Part shown: in pieces, positions 1-7,049 of the stretch | Numbering within the stretch: the stretch's first letter is position 1 | Layout of the letters: each line of letters opens with the position of its first letter | Assembly (NCBI GenBank): GCA_019348475.1 | Contig: JAHWJJ010000036.1 | Coordinates: 1-11,900 of the forward strand | DNA from: Gemmatimonadota bacterium | GTDB lineage: Bacteria; Gemmatimonadota; Gemmatimonadetes; Longimicrobiales; Longimicrobiaceae | Direction: 5' to 3' | DNA: 11,900 bases | Made by a program: the position numbers and the translations under genes | Notes under the pieces: model-generated | What the model was told of the DNA's origin: nothing | The model's database searches: none | What the model saw: only the letters and a program-made list of their open reading frames with translations

Positions 1-73
1 ACCCTTTCACCCTTTCACCCTTTCACCCTTTCACCCTTTCACCCTTTCACCCTTCTCACCCTTTCACCCTTTC
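1..73. repeat. Octamer tandem repeat (ACCCTTTC)n
   Basis: Six perfect head-to-tail copies of ACCCTTTC fill 1-48. A 9-nt variant, ACCCTTCTC, follows at 49-57, then two more perfect copies at 58-73 and a truncated start (ACCC) at 74-77. The array begins at the first base of the window, so its real length and left boundary are unknown. It lies about 115 bp upstream of the purF start. The unit is 8 bp, so copy-number change would shift any reading frame crossing it, but I see no coding frame here that I believe. Such arrays are prone to slippage in general; any effect on purF or on the gene to the left is speculation. Confidence 0.95.
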
Positions 74-94
74 ACCCCGACGCGACCCGTTCCG

Positions 95-124
95 TTGCCG
101 CGGGGTATCCAACGGCTCTAGATT
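95..124 (+). promoter_or_regulatory. Candidate sigma70-like promoter for purF
   Basis: TTGCCG at 95-100 matches the -35 consensus at 4 of 6 positions. TAGATT at 119-124 matches the -10 consensus at 4 of 6, with an 18-nt spacer. Transcription would begin near 131, just before a small GC-rich hairpin (134-141 pairing with 144-151, one G-T pair) in the purF leader. This is a pattern match only, in a genome whose promoter consensus I do not know. No PurR-type operator or purine riboswitch is recognisable in 74-187. Confidence 0.25.
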
Positions 125-187
125 CACCCCCTGGCTTCGCCCCGGCGGAGCGGCGGCGGACGACCTGCAACCGGTGGTGTTTTTCTC

Positions 188-1579
<1,392 letters not shown>

Positions 1580-1606
1580 GCGGGGCCGTGTGCGCCCCGG
1601 GGGCCG

Positions 1607-2884
1607 ATGATGATGCGGATGCTTGCCGGCGTGGCGCTGGCGGCCGCGCTGGCCGCTCCCGCCCACGCCTCGGGACCGGTCGCAGCGGCGGTGTGTCCGC
1701 CGCCCGCGCCCGTCATGGGCCCCCACCCCGACGCGCGGCACGTCGTCGTGCTGGCGACCGCCACCGCCGACACCGTCCAGGCCGGGTGGGGTGACGTGAA
1801 CCTGGGGCGTGGCCAGCGCCGGCCCCGCCGCTGGCGCAGGATGCAGGTATACGGGCAGGTGGCGCGGGCCGCGCGCGTAGCGGGCCCCGGAGCGGACGGC
1901 CTGTCTCCCGGACCGGTCGTGCTGGTGCCCTGGTATCCGGGGTGCGGCGGAACCTATCGGTGGTACAGAAGCTTCGCGTGGATGCGCCCTGGCGCACCAG
2001 GCGCGGTCGTGGGGCGGCTGCGGCGGCCGGAGGACTGGGTGGGAGGCGTTCCCACGGTCGACGTCCTGCGGCCGGATCTGGTGAAGGAGTCCGGAGAGCT
2101 GCCGGGCGCCGTTCGGTGGACGTCGACGCCCGGCGAACTGTTCGAGTTCTACGCGACGATTCCCACCGCCGGCCGCCTCGAGGCAGATCCCTGGGGCTCG
2201 GTGCAGGCGATGCGCGCGTGGCTGGTGGCGAATCCGGATCTGAGGCGGGACTTCCCCATCCGCTACGCCGCGCGGGGCATCCATAGCACCGCCGCCCACG
2301 CCTCGGTGCGGGCCGCCCCGTCTCCGCTCGCCGGGACGTACCGCTTCGAGGTCTCGCGCACCGGCGGCCGCACGCACACCATCTACGTGCGGACCGGGCG
2401 AACGGCGCGGGGAGCACTGTGGGATGACGATACCACGGCCGCGGTGCCGCCGGCTGCCGCGCCGGGCTACACGCTCTCCGCGTCCGCGCGTCGTCGAAGC
2501 TCGGCGCTCCCTTCGCCGTGGCCCGGCGTGCTGGCGAGGCTCTGGCGCAGGACCACCGGCGAGGGAGACGAGGCAGAGTTCGAGGTCCAACTCCCGGAGA
2601 CACGGGCGGCGGACGGCTCGCGACGCTTTCGCGGCCACCTGGAGCTGGTGAACGTTACCCACCAGCTGTTCGCGGACGATCCCGAGCTCCGCGAATGGAT
2701 TCACGAGTGGTTCGAGCGCTGGTTCGGCAACATGCAGACGAAGAACCCGGTCGCGGAGATCGTCCTGCGGCCGGACGGAGCCGTGGAGTGGTCCGAGGTC
2801 CTGGAGGTGGCGCCGGACCGCGCGGTCACCATCCGCGGCGTGCGCGTCTCGGAGGTTGCCGTGGAGACCCCGCCGAGCCGCTAG
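1607..2884 (+). CDS. Secreted protein of unknown function
   Basis: A 425-residue protein that I cannot assign to a family. Residues 1-21 form a Sec-type signal peptide: Arg4, a hydrophobic Ala/Leu/Val stretch, and an AHA motif ending at Ala21, with cleavage expected before Ser22. The mature part has only two cysteines, Cys30 and Cys113, which could form one disulfide after export. The region around residues 50-140 is rich in Trp, Tyr and Gly; about 290-330 is Arg/Ser/Pro-rich and probably flexible; about 355-375 is an acidic, Trp-rich amphipathic stretch (ELREWIHEWFERWFG). There is no transmembrane segment after the signal peptide and no catalytic motif I recognise. Start: three consecutive ATGs at 1607, 1610 and 1613 plus ATG 1619 are all possible; the first is reported. 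It begins 27 nt after purF and may be co-transcribed with it, but nothing in the sequence suggests a purine role. It is convergent with the next gene. Confidence 0.8.
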   Translation: MMMRMLAGVALAAALAAPAHASGPVAAAVCPPPAPVMGPHPDARHVVVLATATADTVQAGWGDVNLGRGQRRPRRWRRMQVYGQVARAARVAGPGADGLSPGPVVLVPWYPGCGGTYRWYRSFAWMRPGAPGAVVGRLRRPEDWVGGVPTVDVLRPDLVKESGELPGAVRWTSTPGELFEFYATIPTAGRLEADPWGSVQAMRAWLVANPDLRRDFPIRYAARGIHSTAAHASVRAAPSPLAGTYRFEVSRTGGRTHTIYVRTGRTARGALWDDDTTAAVPPAAAPGYTLSASARRRSSALPSPWPGVLARLWRRTTGEGDEAEFEVQLPETRAADGSRRFRGHLELVNVTHQLFADDPELREWIHEWFERWFGNMQTKNPVAEIVLRPDGAVEWSEVLEVAPDRAVTIRGVRVSEVAVETPPSR

Positions 2885-2921
2885 GCCGGAGACCACCGTT
2901 CCAGCCTGTCGCAGCGCGTCA

Positions 2922-2952
2922 CCTCTCTCCCCGCGCTGTTCAGGGGGAGAGG
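2922..2952. terminator. Hairpin at convergent gene junction
   Basis: CCTCTCTCCC (2922-2931) pairs with GGGGGAGAGG (2943-2952), a 10-bp stem with one G-T pair and an 11-nt loop. It lies 37 nt past the secreted-protein stop and also covers the end of the opposing glycosyltransferase gene, whose TGA (2940-2942) falls in the loop and whose last codons lie in the right arm. No T-run follows on either strand, so it is not a textbook intrinsic terminator. It could act as a bidirectional attenuator or protect mRNA 3' ends. A shorter TCTCCC/GGGAGA palindrome lies at the other convergent junction (8720-8744). Confidence 0.5.
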
Positions 2953-4217
2953 CCGGGAGAGGGGCGGCCCGCGGGCGCAGCGCCCAGTCCATCGACGCGT
3001 CGATCCGCCGCAGTGCCGCGGGAAAAAGGCACGTAGCGCATGAGGTGCTCCGCCAGCCGCGCCGCCTCCACGGCCGCCAGGACGCCGACCAGGTGCAGGA
3101 CGTAGAGGAGGAAGCGGCCGTCCCAATCCGCGAAGGTGGCCGCGATCACCGCCCCGTGGGCGACGATGATGGCCAGCAGCAGCAGCGCCAGCGGCTCCCT
3201 GCTCACCCGCGCCAGGCCCAGCACGGCCAGGGCGTAGAGCGGCAGCAGCACCGCCAGCACCACCGCGTTGTGGGCCGGGGAGTAGAAGGGGCGGGTGTGC
3301 ACCATCTCCGTCCCCAGCCGCTCCGCCGCCAGCCGCGCCGTGGCGATGGGGTGGCGCAGCGCGTACCCCGCCATCCCCTCCAGGCCGCCGGACGCGGGGC
3401 CGCCTTCGGGGGGCATGGGCAGCCGGCGGGCGTCGTACCCCCAGATCACCGTCCCGTCGCGTAGCTCCTGGTACGCGCCCACGTCCTGCACCGACTTCGT
3501 GGCCGGGGCCAGCAGCACCAGCGGCGCGGCCGCCACCGCGAACACGGCGCACACCAGGGCCACGCGCACGCCCGCGGCGCGGCGCGTCCGCGCGATCCAG
3601 TACGCCGCGGCCAGCGGGACGAGCACCCAGCCGTTCGGCCGCACCAGCGCGGCAAAGGCGACCACGGGCACCGCCGCCGCGTACGCCGCCCCGCCCCGCT
3701 CCGCGGCCCGGTGCACCGCCCACGCGGCCAGCGCCACCAGCGACACGTACAGCGAGTCGCTGATGATCACGACGTTGAAGCGGGCGAAGTCCGGGTTGCC
3801 GCCGAAGAAGGCGGCCGCCAGGAACCCCGCCGCCCGCCCGCCCAGCCGCCGCCCGGTGTCGTAGAGCGCCGCCGTCGCCAGCGCGGCGAAGAGCAGTTGC
3901 ACGGCGACGACACCCGCGAGCCCGGCGCCCGCCGCCTGGGAGAGCGCGACCACGGCCGCGTATCCCACGAAGGTGGGCTCGCGCCCCTGCAGCGGCTCGC
4001 CGGCCAGCAGGTGCGCCGCGCCGGAAAGAAAGCGGTGGGTGTCGCCGCCCAGGCGCACGCCGTACCGCGCCAGCATGGCGCCGTTCACCGCCGCGAACAG
4101 CGCGGCCAGCAGCAGCAGCGGCAGGTGGCGGCGGACGCGGCCGGACGCGCTCGCGGCCAGCTGCGCGGGAGCCGCGGGCGTGGCGGAGGGCGCGGCGACG
4201 GTGGACGTGGGAAGCAT
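2940..4217 (-). CDS. Multi-pass membrane glycosyltransferase, GT-C/PMT-like
   Basis: A 425-residue integral membrane protein with roughly 9-11 hydrophobic segments. Its layout is that of GT-C glycosyltransferases (ArnT/PMT/GT39-like), which move a sugar from a polyprenyl-phosphate donor on the outer face of the cytoplasmic membrane. The first membrane segment spans about 32-50. The loop after it carries GGDT with Asp59, where this fold keeps its catalytic acidic residue. A DGRFLLYVLHLVG stretch sits near the last membrane helix. Acceptor and sugar cannot be deduced. Start choice: the frame is open upstream to 4409, but residues coded by 4218-4409 are Arg-rich and lack signal or membrane character, so ATG 4217 is preferred even though no Shine-Dalgarno is visible. 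The C-terminus (about 400-425) is a polar Arg/Pro/Gly tail whose last codons overlap the hairpin at 2922-2952. The gene is divergent from the aldo/keto reductase. An overlapping 521-codon frame is a shadow: it has no membrane pattern. Confidence 0.8.
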   Translation of the reverse strand: MLPTSTVAAPSATPAAPAQLAASASGRVRRHLPLLLLAALFAAVNGAMLARYGVRLGGDTHRFLSGAAHLLAGEPLQGREPTFVGYAAVVALSQAAGAGLAGVVAVQLLFAALATAALYDTGRRLGGRAAGFLAAAFFGGNPDFARFNVVIISDSLYVSLVALAAWAVHRAAERGGAAYAAAVPVVAFAALVRPNGWVLVPLAAAYWIARTRRAAGVRVALVCAVFAVAAAPLVLLAPATKSVQDVGAYQELRDGTVIWGYDARRLPMPPEGGPASGGLEGMAGYALRHPIATARLAAERLGTEMVHTRPFYSPAHNAVVLAVLLPLYALAVLGLARVSREPLALLLLAIIVAHGAVIAATFADWDGRFLLYVLHLVGVLAAVEAARLAEHLMRYVPFSRGTAADRRVDGLGAAPAGRPSPGLSP

Positions 4218-4495
4218 GGACGCGCGGCACCGGGGGATAGTCGGCGGGTGCGGGGAAGCTAGTCTCCGCCCGCGGCGCGTGTCCAGTGCGATCGCCCGCG
4301 CCCCGCGAGGGTGGACGCGCCGGAGCCGGCAGCGGCCCGGTACGATCCCCCACGCGCCGTACGGCTTCGCCCGACTTGCCCGCGCGGCGTTTCGGATGCA
4401 ATCTGCCACGTCCGCCGGACGATCCGGCGTCGTCGCCCGGCAACACGGTTCCTGGACCCGACCTGATCTCGCGCCCGACCCGAGGAGTGGCCTAG
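4218..4495. other. Divergent intergenic region
   Basis: These 278 bp separate the divergently read glycosyltransferase and aldo/keto reductase genes and must carry promoters for both, but no convincing -35/-10 pair stands out. The only regular element is a short palindrome, CGCCGGA-type arms closing on a CGA loop at 4413-4429 (7-bp stem), which in DNA this GC-rich may be chance. The frames open through here are Arg/Pro-rich and look non-coding. Confidence 0.5.
4482..4487 (+). promoter_or_regulatory. Shine-Dalgarno for the aldo/keto reductase
   Basis: GAGGAG at 4482-4487 lies 8 nt before ATG 4496. This good match at ideal spacing fixes the start of the reductase. Confidence 0.8.
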
Positions 4496-5599
4496 ATGAA
4501 GTACCGTACCTATCCCGGCACCGACATCCGCGCCTCGGAAGTCGGTTTTGGCCTGTGGACGCTCGCCGCCGGCTGGTGGGGCGACTTTACCGACGAGCAG
4601 GCCGTCGCGCTGCTGCACCGCGCGTACGACCTGGGCATCACGCTGTACGACTCCGGCGACACGTACGGCAACGGGCGCGCGGACCAGCTGCTGCGCCAGG
4701 CGTTCGGCGACCGCCGCGACCGCGTCACCATCACCACCAAGGTGGGCTACGACTTCTACGGGCACCCGGACGCGCGCCGCGGTCAGCAGGAGATCCCCCA
4801 CAACGCCGATCCCGCCTTCATCCGCATGGCGGTGGAAAAGTCGCTGGAGCGGATGGGGACGGACGTGCTGGACATCGTCAGCTATCACAACGCGCACGAG
4901 GAGCACGTCCCCAACGACGAGATCTGGGAGACGCTGCAGCGGCTTCAGGACGAGGGAAAGATCCGCGCGTGGGGCGCGGCGCTGGGGCCCAGCAACGGCT
5001 ACCTGTTCGAGGGGCTGGACCTGGTCCGCAACCGCGGCGTGCGCAACCTGCAGCTGATCAACAACGTGCTGGAGCCGTTCCCCGGACAGATCCTGACGGA
5101 GGCGGCGGAACGGACGGGGCAGACCGGCATCCAGGTGCGCGTGACGCACTCTTCGGGGATGCTGGAGGGCAAGTACACGGCGGACACGGAGTTCGCGAAG
5201 AACGACCACCGCCGCCACCGGCCGCGCAGCTGGCTCATCAACGGCCTGCGGAAGCTGGAGGCGCTGCGCTGGCTGCACGAGGGGCGCGGGATGACGCTGG
5301 GCCAGGCCGCGCTCAAGTGGCTGCTCGCCAGCCCGGCGGTGATGACCACGCTCCCCAACATCTACAACGTGGAGCAGCTGGAGGAGTTCGCCGCCGCCAG
5401 CGACCTTCCCGATCTGTCCGCCGACGACCTGGAGCGAATCGCGGAGCTGCAGCGCACCAACTTCGGGGTGCACGAGGACCACATGCGCTACAAGGGAACC
5501 ATGGTGCGCGACGGCGAGCCGCTGGGACCCGTCTACCGCTACGCCGACGACGGCTTCCCCGGCGCCCCCGCGGCGAAGGAAACGGCCGCCGCGGACTGA
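4496..5599 (+). CDS. Aldo/keto reductase
   Basis: A 367-residue cytoplasmic NAD(P)H-dependent oxidoreductase of the aldo/keto reductase superfamily, a TIM barrel that reduces aldehydes or ketones to alcohols. The catalytic tetrad is visible: Asp52 (LYDSGDTYGNG), Tyr57, Lys82 (TITTKVG) and His131 (DIVSYHNAHEE). The family pattern of a helix with an SLERMGTDVLDIV-type sequence before the His is also present. Near the C-terminus the usual cofactor-binding segment (normally IPG-like) reads VMTTLPNIYNVEQLEEF, a departure from the common form. A polar tail of about 45 residues follows the barrel. The ATG start has a strong Shine-Dalgarno (GAGGAG at 4482-4487). Physiological substrate is unknown; the neighbours give no pathway link. 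The class is certain, the exact reaction is not. Confidence 0.93.
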   Translation: MKYRTYPGTDIRASEVGFGLWTLAAGWWGDFTDEQAVALLHRAYDLGITLYDSGDTYGNGRADQLLRQAFGDRRDRVTITTKVGYDFYGHPDARRGQQEIPHNADPAFIRMAVEKSLERMGTDVLDIVSYHNAHEEHVPNDEIWETLQRLQDEGKIRAWGAALGPSNGYLFEGLDLVRNRGVRNLQLINNVLEPFPGQILTEAAERTGQTGIQVRVTHSSGMLEGKYTADTEFAKNDHRRHRPRSWLINGLRKLEALRWLHEGRGMTLGQAALKWLLASPAVMTTLPNIYNVEQLEEFAAASDLPDLSADDLERIAELQRTNFGVHEDHMRYKGTMVRDGEPLGPVYRYADDGFPGAPAAKETAAAD

Positions 5600-5728
5600 C
5601 CGCGGCGGATGGGACCGGGAGCGTGCTCCAAGGGTGGTGGAACGGGTGCTGCACGGTCCGGTGCGCGCCCGGGCGGCGGATGACTGAGGCGCCTCCGTAC
5701 CCGGGTCGACCCTCTACCGCGGAGTACC

Positions 5729-5911
5729 ATGCGTGAGTCCGACGCTCCCCCGCCCGGCGATCCCGCGATGCGCCGCAGCCGCCCGTGGGCGCTGCTGATC
5801 ATCGCGGCGATCCTGGTCTTCTTAGTGTGGTTCGCGGCGGAAAATTGGGAGATCCGCCGTCCCGGCCGCGACAGCAGCGGCCCGGCCGTGGCGCCCGGCG
5901 CCACGGAGTGA
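5729..5911 (+). CDS. Small single-pass membrane protein
   Basis: A 60-residue protein of unknown function. Residues 1-19 are polar and end in a basic cluster (RRSR, 15-18). Residues 20-37 (WALLIIAAILVFLVWFAA) are one strongly hydrophobic helix. The rest is a polar Gly/Pro/Arg tail. The basic flank before the helix suggests an N-in orientation with the C-terminal tail outside. GGAG at 5721-5724, 4 nt before ATG 5729, supports this start; Met14 (5768) is an alternative that would leave a very short N-terminus. It lies 129 nt after the aldo/keto reductase in the same direction. Contrast between the clean hydrophobic block and the GC-driven Arg/Pro noise of shadow frames is the main reason to believe it is real. 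Confidence 0.6.
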   Translation: MRESDAPPPGDPAMRRSRPWALLIIAAILVFLVWFAAENWEIRRPGRDSSGPAVAPGATE

Positions 5912-6209
5912 TCCGCCCGGCCCGCGGCGGCGCACGCCCGCAGGGCTGCCGCCCAGGGAGAGCGGCTTCGGCGAGCCTGCGCGCGTTCCCCTTGCCGCGA
6001 GCCGCTCCGCCGCGTCGCTGCCGGCGGGCTGTGCCGCCTCGTTCCCGCGGCGGTACGCTCGGGGGCGACGTCCGAATTCGGGCACCTGGCGCGTTGTACC
6101 TGCGCGTGGTCCGCTGCGCCGGCTCCCGCGTCGACACGAGGGAGCTGGTGCGCGCGCGGCCCCTCCACCCGATCCGCCTTCAGAACCCCATCTTCCCCCA
6201 GCATCCGCC
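5912..6209. other. Intergenic stretch, no recognised feature
   Basis: These 298 bp between the small membrane protein and the IPT/TIG lipoprotein contain GC-rich sequence with no frame of credible protein character on either strand. I find no terminator with a T-run, no RNA gene and no direct repeat. It presumably carries the promoter of the lipoprotein gene, but no clear -35/-10 pair can be picked out. Confidence 0.5.
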
Positions 6210-6830
6210 ATGCGCAAAGGGTTTTCTGCCGCCGCCATCGTATTCGCAGCCGCCGCCTGCTCCGATGGCGGCACCACGCCCAAAGTGGTCCCCGCGCCCG
6301 TTCTCACCTCGGTCACGCCCAGCGAGCTCCCCGTGAGCTCGAACGACGCCACGCTGACGTTCATCGGGTCGGGCTTTCAGAAGGAATCGGTCACGCGCAT
6401 GGACAGCGTGGGTCTGGCGACCACGTACGTCAGCGAGTCGGAGCTGCGCGCGACGGTGCCGGGGTGGATGCTGGAGAAGGGGAGGGTGGCCCCCGTTTCG
6501 GTGTTCACGCTGGCGGCCGGCAAGACGTCCGAGGTGGTGAACGTCACCATCGCGTACGCGGCGCCCACCCTGGGGTCCCTCTCGCATGACACGGCCACGG
6601 CCGGGCGGCCGAACCCGTCTCCGGTGACGGTGACCGGCACGGGATTTTCCTTCGGCACGCAGGTGGTCTGGAACGGGCAGCCGCTGACCACGCTGTACCA
6701 GACGCCGACGACGGTGATCTTCACTCCCGTGGTGACGACGCCGGGGGTGTACCCGGTATTCGTCCGCAATCCCACGCCCGGCGGCGGCTCCAGCGCGACC
6801 ACCACGTTCACGGTGCGCAGTCAGCCGTAG
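6210..6830 (+). CDS. Lipoprotein with two IPT/TIG-like domains
   Basis: A 206-residue predicted lipoprotein. The N-terminus (MRKGFSAAAIVFAAAAC) is a type II signal peptide: basic start, short hydrophobic core, then AAAC with Cys17 as the lipidated residue. A linker (about 18-29) leads into two immunoglobulin-like IPT/TIG repeats, about 30-112 and 118-203. Each opens with a P-x-L-x-S/SL start and carries the family's TFIGSGF / TVTGTGF turn followed by a strand with V..DS or VVWNG. The protein ends with the second domain (TTTFTVRSQP), so there is no enzymatic or anchor module. IPT/TIG domains usually serve binding or adhesion at the cell surface; the ligand here is unknown. No Shine-Dalgarno is evident before ATG 6210, but the lipoprotein signal makes this start secure. 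A strong terminator follows at 6909-6947. Confidence 0.85.
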   Translation: MRKGFSAAAIVFAAAACSDGGTTPKVVPAPVLTSVTPSELPVSSNDATLTFIGSGFQKESVTRMDSVGLATTYVSESELRATVPGWMLEKGRVAPVSVFTLAAGKTSEVVNVTIAYAAPTLGSLSHDTATAGRPNPSPVTVTGTGFSFGTQVVWNGQPLTTLYQTPTTVIFTPVVTTPGVYPVFVRNPTPGGGSSATTTFTVRSQP

Positions 6831-6908
6831 CCGCGATGCCGCGGCCCCGCATCCCCCGGTAGGCCGGATGGTTGAAGCGAGGCTCGGACGGCGGAGACCA
6901 GAGCGGAT

Positions 6909-6947
6909 GAGGACGCAAGGAGACTCACTCTGCGTCCTCTCCTTTTT
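6909..6947 (+). terminator. Intrinsic (Rho-independent) terminator
   Basis: GAGGACGCA (6909-6917) and TGCGTCCTC (6931-6939) form a perfect 9-bp stem with a 13-nt loop. It is followed at once by TCC and five T residues (6943-6947). It lies 79 nt downstream of the IPT/TIG lipoprotein stop and about 100 nt upstream of the amidohydrolase start, so it separates the two genes. The stem core GAGGACGC/GCGTCCTC is shared with the palindromic element at 8519-8670. Confidence 0.85.
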
Positions 6948-7049
6948 ACTCTGCGCGGTCCACCGAAGCCGCCGTTCCGGACGTGTTGACGCGGACCGCT
7001 GGTGCTCCAGGTCAACTGGCGACCTCCACCCCACCTCACAGAGCCGCAC

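Noticed and set aside
74..187. Purine riboswitch in the purF leader
   Set aside because: No three-way-junction core or conserved loop bases are visible; only a small GC-rich hairpin.
4218..4409. 64-residue N-terminal extension of the glycosyltransferase
   Set aside because: Arg-rich with no signal or membrane character ahead of the first helix; Met at 4217 gives a more plausible start.
2881..4446. 521-codon minus-strand frame overlapping the glycosyltransferase
   Set aside because: Offset frame of the same region, Arg/Gly-rich; the frame ending at 2940 shows the membrane helices and GT-C pattern instead.
3973..5736. 587-codon plus-strand frame over the aldo/keto reductase
   Set aside because: The reductase frame starting at 4496 has the full catalytic tetrad and a Shine-Dalgarno; this frame is Arg/Pro-rich shadow.
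5539..6204. 221-codon minus-strand frame in the region 5' of the lipoprotein
   Set aside because: Compositional noise; covers the small membrane protein on the opposite strand and has no motif or start signal.
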